Positions 49,599 to 58,520 of a stretch of 64,000 nt of DNA are shown piece by piece; within the stretch, counting starts at the first letter, position 1; every line of letters begins with the position of its first letter. The stretch covers positions 62,001 through 126,000 of the forward strand of contig NZ_BSTS01000009.1 of the NCBI RefSeq assembly GCF_030269665.1, given 5' to 3'. This DNA comes from Actinomycetospora sp. NBRC 106375. Lineage in GTDB: Bacteria > Actinomycetota > Actinomycetes > Mycobacteriales > Pseudonocardiaceae. The position numbers and the translations under genes were made by a program. The notes beneath the pieces were generated by a model. The model was not told where the DNA came from. It searched no databases and was given only the letters and a program-made list of their open reading frames with translations.

Positions 49599-51251
49599 TC
49601 ACATGGTGGGCGCGTCGGCGTTGCTCGGTGTCGACTTCTGCGACGTGATGTCGTGGAAGTTCCGCGTGATGTACTCGGCGCTCCGGCAGGCGAGCGCGCC
49701 GATCGTGGACGTCGGGTTCACCGCGCCACCCGTGGTCAGGGTGCTGCCGTCGACCACGAACAGGTTCGGCAGGTCCCACGTCTGGCACCACTTGTTGAGC
49801 ACCGAGTCGTCCGGGGTGTTCCCCATCCGGCAGGTCCCCATGAGGTGCCAGGCCGGCGGCGGGTAGAGCACGCCGGTGTCGTTGGTCTCGGTGGCCCCGA
49901 CCGCACGCGTCGCTTCGAAGATCTTGTCGATCCCGTACTTCGCGAGCGCGATGTCGTTCGGGTGCAGCTCGTAGTTCACGTGCGCGGCCGGCAGGCCCGA
50001 CGAGTCCTTCACCTCGGGGTCGAGCGTGACGGCGTTCGACTCCACCGGCAGGTCCTCGCCGAACATGAACACCATGAGGTGGTTGGCGAAGTGCCCGTCG
50101 AAGAAGTCGCGGTGCTTCTCGCCCCACGGCGCGGTGTACCCGGTGTGGGTCCCCATCGCGGCGTAGGCCGGCCCGAACGACCGCGCCACCTGCATGCCGA
50201 AACCGTTGACGAATCCCCGGCTCATGTCGGTGTGGTAGAACTCGTGCGAGTACAGGGGCGCCCCGAACGACCCCTTGAACCCCTCGACCGGTTCGTCGAA
50301 CCACGAGTCGCAGAACGCGAAGACGTGGTGCATCAGGTACTTCCCGACGATGCCGTTGGAGTTCGCGAGACCGTTCGGGAAATCCTTCTGCGCGCTCTGC
50401 AGCAGCAGCCGCGGCGACCCGATCCCGTTGGCGGCGAGGATCACGATCTTCGCACGGACCTCGTGGCGCTCGCCGGTGGTGCGGTCGATGTAGGTCGCGC
50501 CGGTGGCCTTGCCGTTCTCCGCGTTGATCGTCTCGACGCGGGCCATGGTGCGCAGATCCGCGCCGTACCGGATGGCGTAGGGCCAGTGCGCGTTGGCCGG
50601 AGTCGACAGCGAGCCCGTCGGGCTGCCCGAGAGCTCGTTGCCCATGGCCTGGTCGGCCTCGCGGTTCTCGCGCGGGACGGTGATGACCGCGTTGTCCGAC
50701 GGCCACCAGTGCCAGCCCAGGTCCCGGGAGGCCTTCGCGTACTTCAGGCCCAGCTTGCCGGGCAGCACCTCGGGGTCGCGGACGGCCTGCTTGCGGTCCG
50801 GGTACGACGGGTCGCCGATGCGTCCGGAGATGCCGTAGATCTCGTCGTTCTCGTCGTAGAACGGGGCGAGGTCCTCGTAGGAGATCGGCCAGTCGATCGT
50901 GCCCTCGAGGCCGTGCTCGGTGCCCTTGCGGAAGTCGACGGGCTTGTAGCGCGGCCAGTGGCCGGCGTAGTGGACCGTCGAGCCGCCCACGTTGTTCATC
51001 ATGTACGGCGTCGTGGTGCCGGTGACCGGATAGTCCTCCGGCAGCTGGCGGACGTTCGGGTCGTACGCCCAGCCGCGCTGCTTCTCCAGCTCCCACTCGT
51101 CGTGGTAGTGCGGGTGGTCGGTCGGCTTGACCCAGGGGCCCTGCTCCAGGCAGATGACCTTCATGCCGGCCTTGGCGAGCTTGAGCGCGTTGCCCGCCCC
51201 GCCGGGGCCCGCCCCGATGATCAGGACGTCGGTCTCCTCGTACGTAGCCAT
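49599..51251 (-). CDS. GMC family oxidoreductase, large subunit
   Basis: A 550-residue FAD-dependent alcohol dehydrogenase: DVLIIGAGPGGAGNALKLAK binds FAD, NNVGGSTVHYAGHWPRY is the second GMC signature region, and WHLMGTCRMGN with GGAVNPTSTIGALA holds the catalytic His and Asn. It follows a gluconate 2-dehydrogenase subunit-3-like gene by 10 nt, so the two form a heteromeric dehydrogenase. With the downstream-acting CoA ligase and ThDP lyase genes of the same strand it could oxidise a branched 1,2-diol or hydroxy-aldehyde. Confidence 0.92.
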   Translation of the reverse strand: MATYEETDVLIIGAGPGGAGNALKLAKAGMKVICLEQGPWVKPTDHPHYHDEWELEKQRGWAYDPNVRQLPEDYPVTGTTTPYMMNNVGGSTVHYAGHWPRYKPVDFRKGTEHGLEGTIDWPISYEDLAPFYDENDEIYGISGRIGDPSYPDRKQAVRDPEVLPGKLGLKYAKASRDLGWHWWPSDNAVITVPRENREADQAMGNELSGSPTGSLSTPANAHWPYAIRYGADLRTMARVETINAENGKATGATYIDRTTGERHEVRAKIVILAANGIGSPRLLLQSAQKDFPNGLANSNGIVGKYLMHHVFAFCDSWFDEPVEGFKGSFGAPLYSHEFYHTDMSRGFVNGFGMQVARSFGPAYAAMGTHTGYTAPWGEKHRDFFDGHFANHLMVFMFGEDLPVESNAVTLDPEVKDSSGLPAAHVNYELHPNDIALAKYGIDKIFEATRAVGATETNDTGVLYPPPAWHLMGTCRMGNTPDDSVLNKWCQTWDLPNLFVVDGSTLTTGGAVNPTSTIGALACRSAEYITRNFHDITSQKSTPSNADAPTM

Positions 51252-51261
51252 CGTGCGCTCC

Positions 51262-51903
51262 TCACTTCGTCCAGGACAGCTGGGACAGGTCGACGCGGAC
51301 GACCTCGTCGGTCTCGAGGTACGAGCCGTTCTCCTGCGCCTGCGTCAGGAGCTCCTCGTCCCAGGGCTCCGTGGTCTGCAGGTAGCCGTAGGGCAGCGGC
51401 GGGCCGTGGTAGTCGCGGCCGGCCGGGAGGTTGCGGTTGATCGCCTGGGTCACGACCGGGCGCGAGTAGTAGCCGTAGTAGACGAGCGCCCGCAGTTGCT
51501 CGAACAGCGGGTCCTCCGCCTTCTCCAGGGCGGCGATCGCGTCGGCGCGCCCGTTGCCGTCGGCGTCCACGAAGGACTGCCCGAGCCGGTCGAGGCCGGC
51601 CTTGAACTCGTCCTCGGTCGCGAACGGGAAGTGCTTGTTCTTGTAGCCGCTCGGCGTCGTGTAGCGCCCGACGAACGTCACGAGGTCGAGCTCGCTCGCC
51701 GTCGGCCAGTCCGGGTGCGGCGGGATGATCGTGTCGGCGGCCGCGTTGATCACGGCGGCCTGGGCGTCGCTGAACCGGATCGGGTTCTGCAGCCCGCCCA
51801 GGCGCGGCCGGCCGGTCTCGAAGTATCCGCCCGCCTCTCCCGGCGTGGCCGTGGTCTCCGGGGCGCCGAACGGTGCCGGCTTCTCTCCCAGTGCGTCGTT
51901 CAC
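51262..51903 (-). CDS. gluconate 2-dehydrogenase subunit 3-like protein
   Basis: A 213-residue small subunit: FSDAQAAVINAAADTIIPPH is the typical opening of the family domain, followed by ALVYYGYYSRPVVTQAIN. GTG 51903 has AGGGGAG about 7 nt upstream; the longer ATG form (51969) would begin inside the 44-bp palindrome. Known partners carry Tat signals, but none is visible here, so the complex with the GMC subunit is probably cytoplasmic. The role is assembly or electron transfer for the GMC dehydrogenase. Confidence 0.88.
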   Translation of the reverse strand: MNDALGEKPAPFGAPETTATPGEAGGYFETGRPRLGGLQNPIRFSDAQAAVINAAADTIIPPHPDWPTASELDLVTFVGRYTTPSGYKNKHFPFATEDEFKAGLDRLGQSFVDADGNGRADAIAALEKAEDPLFEQLRALVYYGYYSRPVVTQAINRNLPAGRDYHGPPLPYGYLQTTEPWDEELLTQAQENGSYLETDEVVRVDLSQLSWTK

Positions 51904-51946
51904 GAGGATCTCCCCTCTGCGTTGAAAGGTTCGTGCGTGTGGGGTG

Positions 51947-51990
51947 ACGTGAGCAGTTGGCGCCTCCATCAGGGCGCCGACTGCTCACAT
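51947..51990. repeat. 44-bp palindrome, third copy of the ATGTGAGC family
   Basis: Right arm GGCGCCGACTGCTCACAT and left arm ACGTGAGCAGTTGGCGCC pair with two mismatches (one possible G-T). It lies 5 nt beyond the stop of the CoA-ligase gene on the minus strand, like the other two copies at gene 3' ends. Confidence 0.7.
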
Positions 51991-51995
51991 GGGGG

Positions 51996-53396
51996 TCAGC
52001 GCTTGGTGTGCTCGCGCTCGTCGACGACGCGGCGGGACTTGTGCTCGGCGCGTTCGAGGGTGTTGGCGTCCACCGACTCGAAGGTCACGCGGACGCCGAG
52101 GAAGGACTGCAGCCCCGAGCCGGTCGTGCGCTCGAACTCGGAGCGCTGGCCCTCGGGCAGGGTGCACTCGGCCCGGACGATCATCTCGTCCATCGAGCCG
52201 GTGCGGCGCACGACGATCTGGTGCTCGCCGCCGTAGTCGGCCACGCCGCGCAGGTAGTTGTCGACCTCGGTCGGGTACACGTTCTCGCCGCGGATGTGGA
52301 TCATGTCGTCGATCCGGCCGTACACGCCGTCGGGCAGCTTCGGGTAGGTGCGCCCGCAGCCGTTGTCCTCCATCACCCAGCGGGTGAGGTCGTTCGACGC
52401 CAGCCGGATCATCGGCTGCGACGTGCGCTCGAGGTGGGTGTAGACCGGCGTGCCCTCGCTGCCGTACGGGACGGTGCGGAAGGTGGTCGGGTCGCAGACC
52501 TCGTGCCAGACGATGTCCTGCCAGAGCAGCATGCCGTCCGGGGTCCCGGCGGTGGCCGACGCCGACATGAACGGCGTCATCTCGGCCATCGTCCCGCAGT
52601 CGACGACCTGGGCGCCGAAGGCGTCGGCGATGGCGTCCCGGACCGCCGGCACCGAGGCGCCGGGCTCGCCCGAGAAGAACATGACCTTGAGCCCGAACTC
52701 CTTGGGGTCGATCTTCTCCTGCTGCGCGACCTCGGCGAGGCGCAGCGCGTAGGAGGGCGTCGCGTAGAACGCCGTGGGCTGCGTGCGGGCCAGCCAGGTC
52801 ACGGCGCGGGCGGTCATGCCCTGCGCGCCGGCACCGAAGGGCAGGACGCGGCAGCGCAGCCGCTCGGCGCCGCTCATCGCGCCCCACGAGCCGAGGTAGA
52901 GGCTGAACAGCGCGGCGACGAAGACGGTGTCGCCGGGACGCACGCCCATGCCCCAGAGGATGCGGGCGTGGTTGTCGGCGATGACCTCCCAGTCACGCCG
53001 CCCGATCGCGAAGGCGGTCGGCATCCCGGTGGTGCCCGACGTGCCGTGGATGTGGTGGATCTCGGAGTCGTCGACGCAGGTGTAGTCACCGAACGGCGGG
53101 TGCTCGTGCTGCGCGGCCCGCATCTCCTCCTTCTGGATCACCGGGACCTGCTCGAAGGCCTCGAACGACGTGATGTCGGCGGGCTTGAGGTCCACGGCGT
53201 CCCACCTGCGCCGATAGAACGGCGACGTCGAGTACGCGTACTCCATGACCTCGCGCAGGCGCACGAGCACCGCGGCGTCGCGCTCGTCGGGATCCATGGT
53301 CTCGCGGTACGGGAACCAGTACGGCGACTCCGGGTCGGGCAGGTAGCTCTGGTCGTAGCCCGCCGGGAAGCGCCACTCCTCCATCTGCGAACTCAT
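51996..53396 (-). CDS. phenylacetate-CoA ligase-like AMP-dependent ligase
   Basis: A 466-residue ANL ligase of the PaaK group: EYAYSTSPFYRRRWDAVDL, the P-loop HIHGTSGTTGMPTAFAIG, VMFFSGEPGASVP, and GRIDDMIHIRGENVYPTEVD before the C-terminal domain. It forms an acyl-CoA from a carboxylic acid and ATP. Its start is 1 nt from the stop of the ThDP enzyme gene, so both are co-translated. Context favours a 2-hydroxy acid such as 2-hydroxyisobutyrate over phenylacetate, for which other pathway genes are absent. Confidence 0.9.
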   Translation of the reverse strand: MSSQMEEWRFPAGYDQSYLPDPESPYWFPYRETMDPDERDAAVLVRLREVMEYAYSTSPFYRRRWDAVDLKPADITSFEAFEQVPVIQKEEMRAAQHEHPPFGDYTCVDDSEIHHIHGTSGTTGMPTAFAIGRRDWEVIADNHARILWGMGVRPGDTVFVAALFSLYLGSWGAMSGAERLRCRVLPFGAGAQGMTARAVTWLARTQPTAFYATPSYALRLAEVAQQEKIDPKEFGLKVMFFSGEPGASVPAVRDAIADAFGAQVVDCGTMAEMTPFMSASATAGTPDGMLLWQDIVWHEVCDPTTFRTVPYGSEGTPVYTHLERTSQPMIRLASNDLTRWVMEDNGCGRTYPKLPDGVYGRIDDMIHIRGENVYPTEVDNYLRGVADYGGEHQIVVRRTGSMDEMIVRAECTLPEGQRSEFERTTGSGLQSFLGVRVTFESVDANTLERAEHKSRRVVDEREHTKR

Positions 53397-53397
53397 C

Positions 53398-55128
53398 TCA
53401 GGCCTTCCTCCGCTCGATCTCGGCGTCGTTCCAGGGCGTGAGGGCCTGGTAGTCCGGCACGAAGCCCAGGCCCTTGTCGGCGTCGGGGGACGGCGCGTCG
53501 CGGCTGGTCACGACGTCGACGACGGCCGGCGCGTTCTCCAGCGCGCGCCGCAGGGCGTCCGGCAGCTCCGCGGGGTCGGTGACGCGCTCGCCGTGCGCGC
53601 CGAGGCTGCGGCCGAGCGCTGCGTAGTCGGAGAAGTCGAGCTCGGTGCCGACCACCAGCCCGTAGTTCTCCTGCTGGTCGTAGCGCTCGATGTTCCACGC
53701 GGCGTTGTTGGAGACGATCACGACGATCTTGGCGCCGTGCCGGACCGCGGTGTCGATGTCGGTGGCCGTGATCCCGAAGGCGCCGTCGCCGGTGACGGTG
53801 ACGACGGGCCGGTCGGGGAACGCCAGCGATGCGGCGATCGCGAACGGCGTGCCGACGCCCAGGCAGCCGAAGGCGCCGGGGTCGAGGTAGCGGGCGCAGC
53901 GGGTGATCCCCAGGCGGGCGAACGACAGCAGGTCGCCGCCGTCCGCGACCATGATCGTCTCGCCGAGGTCGAGCGCCGTGCCGTCGAGGGCGTCGAGCGC
54001 GGCGAAGATGCGGTTCGGATGCATCCGCCCGTCGTCGCCGGCGGGGGTCTCGGCGAGCGTCGCCTTGTACTCCGCCGAGCGCTTCTCGTGCTTGGCCCGC
54101 AGCTCGTCGCGCCAGCTCGTGTCGGGCGAGTGGCCCTCGAGGGCGGCGGTCAGCGCGGTCATCACGGCGGCCGGGTCGGCCAGGATCTCGACCTCGCCGC
54201 GCCGGTTGTCGATGAGCTCGCTCGCGGTGTCGGCGATCCGCACGACCGTGGCGTTGCGGAAGACCGCCGGTGAGCCGAAGCCCAGCTGGTAGTCGAGCTG
54301 GCGGCCCACCGTGATGAGCAGGTCGCAGTCGCGCATCACCGCCGAGCGGGCCGACCCGACGCCGGCGGGGTGGTCGGCGGGGACGAGGCCGCGGGACTCC
54401 TGGGTGTCGAGGTACGCCGCGCCGCTGGCGTCGAGGAATCGCACGAGCTCGCGGCCGTCGGTGACGCGGGCGCCGCGGCCGCTGATGACCGCGGGCCTGC
54501 TCGTGTTCCGGACGAGGTCGGCCACCGCCGCGACGTCGTCGGGATGCGGCTGCGGGCGCCGGCGGGGCTTGGCCCGCAGGTGCTCGTCGGTCACCAGCGC
54601 CGGCGCGACCTCCTGCCGCAGCACGTCGGTCGGGATCTCGACGTAGACCGGGCCGGGCTCGCCGCGGTCACCCGACGCCCGGGCCCAGGCCTCGTCGAGC
54701 TCGCGCAGGACCTGGTCGTGCTGGCGCAGCGTGCGCGACAGCCGCGTGACGGGGGCGAGGATCTCGGTGTGCGGGATGTCCTGCAGCGGCCCCATGTTGG
54801 CCTGGGGGCGGGGCGGGCAGCCGCCGAAGACGAGCAGCGGGATGCGGCTGATCGAGGCGTTCGCGACGGCGGTGACGGTGTTGGTCACGCCCGGCCCGGC
54901 GGTCACGAGCGCGACGGCGGTCTCGCCGGTGAGCTCGGAGTGGGCGTGGGCCATGTGCACCGCCGAGCCCTCGTCGCGCACGTCGACGATGCGCACGCCG
55001 AGACGCGCGAGCTGGTCCCAGACCGGCTGGATGTGGCCGCCCTGCAGTCCGAAGACTCGATCGACGCCGTGGTCGCGGAAGAACCGCGCCACCAGGTCGG
55101 CGACGACGACCGGGCCGTTCTCCGCCAT
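53398..55128 (-). CDS. thiamine diphosphate enzyme, 2-hydroxyacyl-CoA lyase-like
   Basis: A 576-residue ThDP enzyme of the oxalyl-CoA decarboxylase/acetolactate synthase superfamily. The Pyr domain has [19 protein letters not shown] (cofactor-activating Glu), the middle domain [16 protein letters not shown], and the PP domain [18 protein letters not shown] with [14 protein letters not shown]. Adjacent acyl-CoA ligase and GMC dehydrogenase genes match the arrangement reported for the actinobacterial 2-hydroxyisobutyryl-CoA lyase, which gives acetone plus formyl-CoA. A role as acetolactate synthase is less likely because no small subunit or ilv gene is near. Confidence 0.88.
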   Translation of the reverse strand: MAENGPVVVADLVARFFRDHGVDRVFGLQGGHIQPVWDQLARLGVRIVDVRDEGSAVHMAHAHSELTGETAVALVTAGPGVTNTVTAVANASISRIPLLVFGGCPPRPQANMGPLQDIPHTEILAPVTRLSRTLRQHDQVLRELDEAWARASGDRGEPGPVYVEIPTDVLRQEVAPALVTDEHLRAKPRRRPQPHPDDVAAVADLVRNTSRPAVISGRGARVTDGRELVRFLDASGAAYLDTQESRGLVPADHPAGVGSARSAVMRDCDLLITVGRQLDYQLGFGSPAVFRNATVVRIADTASELIDNRRGEVEILADPAAVMTALTAALEGHSPDTSWRDELRAKHEKRSAEYKATLAETPAGDDGRMHPNRIFAALDALDGTALDLGETIMVADGGDLLSFARLGITRCARYLDPGAFGCLGVGTPFAIAASLAFPDRPVVTVTGDGAFGITATDIDTAVRHGAKIVVIVSNNAAWNIERYDQQENYGLVVGTELDFSDYAALGRSLGAHGERVTDPAELPDALRRALENAPAVVDVVTSRDAPSPDADKGLGFVPDYQALTPWNDAEIERRKA

Positions 55129-55252
55129 CCGCTCCTCCTCCTCGAGACAGTCCGGACGCGGAACGGTCGGTTGGCCCCTGTGACCGGGGGCATTCCGTCT
55201 CCGCTCCCCGTGATCGGCGCCACGTGACCGCTCCCACACGTACCGTGCCGCA

Positions 55253-55266
55253 TTCTGAATTCAGAA
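55253..55266. promoter_or_regulatory. perfect palindrome, probable operator of the GntR regulator
   Basis: TTCTGAATTCAGAA is a perfect 14-bp palindrome and strikingly AT-rich for this sequence. It lies between the divergent ThDP-lyase (start 55128) and GntR genes, where it could control both. Confidence 0.6.
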
Positions 55267-55355
55267 GTCAAGCAGCACGGGCAGATCCGCGATCCGGCCA
55301 GGCGCTACGCTGGGCAGTCGGAACACCGACCGAGAAGGACCTCCGAGGAGGATCC

Positions 55356-55406
55356 GTGCTGCTCGCGGAGCCGAGCCGGGGCACCGTCCGGGGACGGTGC
55401 CGATGA
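55356..55406 (+). CDS. 16-residue leader ORF before gntR
   Basis: GTG 55356 has GAGGAGG at 55345-55351 and reads VLLAEPSRGTVRGRCR; its TGA overlaps ATG 55403 of the regulator (ATGA). Arms GCACCGTCC and GGACGGTGC (55381-55400) form a hairpin inside the ORF, just before the regulator start. Translation of the leader would open the hairpin and couple to the regulator, a translational control arrangement. The peptide has no known homologue. Confidence 0.5.
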   Translation: MLLAEPSRGTVRGRCR

Positions 55407-56083
55407 CGGCGCTCCCGACTCCCCCGTCCCGCACCGAGCAGGTGTTCGACGCGATCGTCGACGACATCTGCACCGGCAAGCTGACGCCGGGGACCCCGCT
55501 GCGCCAGGAACAGCTGGCGGAGCGCTTCAACGTCTCGCGTCAGCCCATCCAGCAGGCGCTGCTGCTGCTGCGCAATCAGGGCCTGGTCCGGGAGTTCGGC
55601 CGGCGGGGGCTCGAGGTCGCCCCCCTGGACCGCGAGTTCGTCAGCCACCTCTACGACCTGCGCGAGCTGCTCGACGGCTACGCGGCCCGCCTCGCCGCGG
55701 AACGGCGCAGCGAGTCGTGGCTGTCCGAGGCCGCGGGGATCGTCGACCTCGGCGAGCGCGCCTTCGCCGACCGGGCGTTCGCGCGGATGATCTCGGCCGA
55801 CGTCGAGTTCCACCGCGCGGTCGTCGAGGCCGCCGGCAACCCGCTGCTCACCGAGAGCACCGCGGTGATGTGGCGCAACGTCCAGCGCGTGATGGGCGAG
55901 GTCCTGCTCCAGGGCGGCTCGCCGGCCTGGGTGTGGGAGGACCACGCCGCGATCCTCGACGCGATCACCCGCGGCGACGCGCCGCACGCCGAGGAGCTGG
56001 CCCGTCGCCACGCAGCCCACGGCGAGCAACTGATCCTCGACGCGATGGGTACCGCGGACGAGGACGACGCCGCCGACGCCTGA
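55403..56083 (+). CDS. GntR family regulator with FCD domain
   Basis: A 226-residue FadR-type regulator: winged helix LRQEQLAERFNVSRQPIQQA with LRNQGLVREFGRRGLEV, then an all-helical FCD ligand domain (LYDLRELLDGYAARLA, ADVEFHRAVVEAAGNPLL, EDHAAILDAITRGDAPHAEE). ATG 55403 is coupled to a leader ORF; GTG 55397 is an alternative but lies in a hairpin. It is divergent from the GMC/ligase/lyase cluster and is its likely regulator, with a hydroxy acid or acyl-CoA as possible ligand. Confidence 0.9.
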   Translation: MTALPTPPSRTEQVFDAIVDDICTGKLTPGTPLRQEQLAERFNVSRQPIQQALLLLRNQGLVREFGRRGLEVAPLDREFVSHLYDLRELLDGYAARLAAERRSESWLSEAAGIVDLGERAFADRAFARMISADVEFHRAVVEAAGNPLLTESTAVMWRNVQRVMGEVLLQGGSPAWVWEDHAAILDAITRGDAPHAEELARRHAAHGEQLILDAMGTADEDDAADA

Positions 56084-56089
56084 CGCCGG

Positions 56090-57040
56090 CTACCGACCCC
56101 CGAGCGCGACGGCGCGCCGCTCCCGCGGTGTCGTCCCGAACGCCCGCCTGAACCGCCGGGAGAAGTGCGCGGCGTCGCGGAAGCCCCACTCGTGGGCGAT
56201 CGTCGCGACGGACTTGTGCGCGGATTCCGCACGGCCCAGCTCGTCGTGGGCGGCGTCGAGCCGCCGCGCGATGATCGACTGCTCCAGGCTGGCGCCGGCT
56301 CTCGCGAAGAGCCCGAACAGCTGGCGGCGCGAGATGTTGTGCACCGCGGCGATCTCGTCGGCCCCGAGGTCCGGGTCGCGCAGACGCTGGCGCACGTACT
56401 CGTGGATGCGCACCACGAGCGTCTCGTGGTGCACCGAGCGCTCCGTGGCGTCCGGGGCCGCCGTCGACACGAGCAGGGCCCGGACGAGATCGATGCTCGC
56501 CGCGCCGATCGCCGCGGCCTGGTCGCCGGCGGCCAGGCGGTCGGCCTCGCCGAACAGGTCGACGACGTGGCGGCTCACGAGACCGGCGAGCGGGCTGGTG
56601 TCGAGCGCGCCGGACGCCGCCCGGACGGTGTCCACGGGCAGCCCGAGCGCGTCGAGGGGTATCTGCAGGGCACGGGAGGCGCCCGTCGTCGCCCAGGAGA
56701 ACGCGAACGGCGCCGTGAGGTCGACCAGCATGAGCCGCCCCGGAGGGATGTCCTGCCGGCGCCCGAACTGCTCGTGCCGTGCCGTGCTCCGCTCCTGGAC
56801 CGCGAGCGCGACGATCGGCGCGCCGTCCCGCCGCGCCCCACCGGCGGTGCGGGACATCGCCATCCCGGACGACGCGCTGCGGAAGAGGTGCAGCCGCCCG
56901 AGCTGCCAGAGCTCCATGCGCGCGTGGAGCTCATCGTGCGGGACGAGGGTGACCGTGGCGGCGCTGGCCTCCGCCATGAGCGTTGCGACGAGGTCCGCGC
57001 GCCCGGCCGCGGGCGCGTCCCGCGAGTCGAGCACCAACAT
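56090..57040 (-). CDS. AraC family transcriptional regulator
   Basis: A 316-residue regulator with an N-terminal AraC-binding-like domain (about 25-190, LMLVDLTAPFAFSW) and a C-terminal double helix-turn-helix (LGADEIAAVHNISRRQLFGL and SVATIAHEWGFRDAAHFSRR, ending FGTTPRERR). It is convergent with gntR (6 nt between stops) and divergent from the alpha/beta hydrolase at 57205; the 164-nt gap contains several small inverted repeats, including GTGCCG/CGGCAC. It probably controls the hydrolase. Confidence 0.88.
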   Translation of the reverse strand: MLVLDSRDAPAAGRADLVATLMAEASAATVTLVPHDELHARMELWQLGRLHLFRSASSGMAMSRTAGGARRDGAPIVALAVQERSTARHEQFGRRQDIPPGRLMLVDLTAPFAFSWATTGASRALQIPLDALGLPVDTVRAASGALDTSPLAGLVSRHVVDLFGEADRLAAGDQAAAIGAASIDLVRALLVSTAAPDATERSVHHETLVVRIHEYVRQRLRDPDLGADEIAAVHNISRRQLFGLFARAGASLEQSIIARRLDAAHDELGRAESAHKSVATIAHEWGFRDAAHFSRRFRRAFGTTPRERRAVALGGR

Positions 57041-57204
57041 GGTGACTCACCGTAGACGGCCCACCGTGCCGAACCAACGATGAACGGCACAGAGGGGCAA
57101 GAGCTGCGCATCCTGGGACAACTCCGACACCGATCGTCTACCTATCGTCACAGCAAGCCGATCGACGCTGCGCCGATCGGGGCAGAGACGACGAAGGGCC
57201 GCCC

Positions 57205-58062
57205 ATGAGCAGCACCCCCGACACCATCGTCCTCGTCCACGGTTTCTGGGTGACGCCACGCTCGTGGGAGCAGTGGATCGCGCACTACGAGGCGAAGGGC
57301 TACCGGGTCGTGGCGCCGGCCTACCCCGGTTTCGAGGCCGAGGTCGAGTCGCTCAACGCCGATCCCGCGCCCGTCGAGGCCGTCACGATCCCGGCGATCG
57401 TCGAGCACCTCGAGGGGGTGCTCCGGGGGCTCTCCTCCCCGCCGATCATCATCGGGCACTCCGCCGGCGGGGCGTTCACGCAGATCCTGCTCGACCACGG
57501 GTTCGGCGCCGCGGGCGTCGCCCTCAACTCGGCGCCGACCGAGGGTGTCCCGGTCGTCCCGCTCTCGCAGGTGAAGGCGACGTTCCCGGTGCTCAAGAAT
57601 CCGGCGAACCGGCACCGCGCCGTCCGCTACGACTTCGCGCACTGGAACTACGCCTTCACCAACACGTTCCCCGAGAGCGAGGCCCGCGCCCTCCACGACC
57701 GCTACGCCGTGCCCGTGTCCGGCCGCATCCTGTTCGAGAGCGCCCTGGCGAACCTCACCCCGGGCCACCAGGGCACGTGGGTGGACTACGGCAACGAGGG
57801 CCGGGCGCCGCTGCTGTTCGTCGCCGGGAGCCAGGACAACATCATGCCGCCGAAGGTCCAGTGGTCGAACGCCGCGCACTACCGGGCGCCGGGCACCACC
57901 ACCGAGGTCGTCGAGTTCGGGAGCAAGCCCCACCTGCTGCCCGCGGCCCCGGGCTGGGAGGAGATCGCCGACTACGTCCTCGCCTGGGCCCTGCGCCACG
58001 CGACCACCCCGCCGCCCGTCGTCGCTCCCCCGCCCGCGCCGGCCGAGCCCGTGAGCGTCTGA
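57205..58062 (+). CDS. alpha/beta hydrolase
   Basis: A 285-residue hydrolase: the oxyanion segment IVLVHGFWVTPRSWEQW, the nucleophile elbow IIIGHSAGGAFTQILL (Ser), an acidic residue in VAGSQDNIMPP and His in FGSKPHLLPAAPGWEE. The 25-residue Pro-rich C-terminal tail is unusual. No signal peptide is visible. It is likely controlled by the divergent AraC gene. Substrate unknown; it resembles small esterases/lactonases of soil actinobacteria. Confidence 0.88.
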   Translation: MSSTPDTIVLVHGFWVTPRSWEQWIAHYEAKGYRVVAPAYPGFEAEVESLNADPAPVEAVTIPAIVEHLEGVLRGLSSPPIIIGHSAGGAFTQILLDHGFGAAGVALNSAPTEGVPVVPLSQVKATFPVLKNPANRHRAVRYDFAHWNYAFTNTFPESEARALHDRYAVPVSGRILFESALANLTPGHQGTWVDYGNEGRAPLLFVAGSQDNIMPPKVQWSNAAHYRAPGTTTEVVEFGSKPHLLPAAPGWEEIADYVLAWALRHATTPPPVVAPPPAPAEPVSV

Positions 58063-58084
58063 CGCGGGTCATCCCGCACGGGTG

Positions 58085-58514
58085 ATGCGGGCGGTCGCGG
58101 CCGACGCCACCGTCGCGGCGTCCCGTTCGTCCGACTCCGGGGGCCCGATGGTCGTCGCGGGCGCGCCGCCGGACACCGAGGCGCCGGTCCGCGGACCCCG
58201 CGGATGGGTCCGCTTCCTCGCCGGGTTCGCCGTGCTCTGGGCGCTGCTCCAGGGTCTCGCGTCGCTCGACCCGTCGGCACGCGGCGGGGTGCTCGTCCTG
58301 GCCGTCGTCCTCGTCGCCGCCGTGGTCGTCGAGCGGGTGCTGCACGGCCCCGGGGGCGCGCTGCGCCGGCTGGGGCTCGGACGCCCGGGGGCGCCTGCTC
58401 GTGCGACCCGACGGATACGTCGCGTGGGCCGGGGACGAGGGCGCCGAGCTGGTCGACCACGTGCGCGACGCCGTCCGGACGTGGTGCGGGGCGGCGCCGG
58501 AGCACGTCTCCTGA
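58085..58514 (+). pseudogene. chimeric gene remnant: membrane-protein start joined to hydroxylase tail
   Basis: The first part (ATG 58085 or 58148) reads GWVRFLAGFAVLWALLQGLA and VLVLAVVLVAAVVVERVLHG, two membrane segments. Near 58385 the coherent frame changes: RLLVRPDGYVAWAGDEGAEL and VDHVRDAVRTWCGAAPEHVS to TGA 58512 is the typical C-terminal end of an FAD-dependent aromatic hydroxylase. Neither part is complete. The region looks like a fusion of two degraded genes; the alternative is one short frameshifted gene. Confidence 0.5.
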
Positions 58515-58520
58515 GTCGGG

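Noticed and set aside
53398-55128. Acetolactate synthase large subunit for branched-chain amino acid synthesis
   Set aside because: No regulatory subunit or ilv genes are present, and the enzyme is coupled to a CoA ligase and a GMC dehydrogenase.
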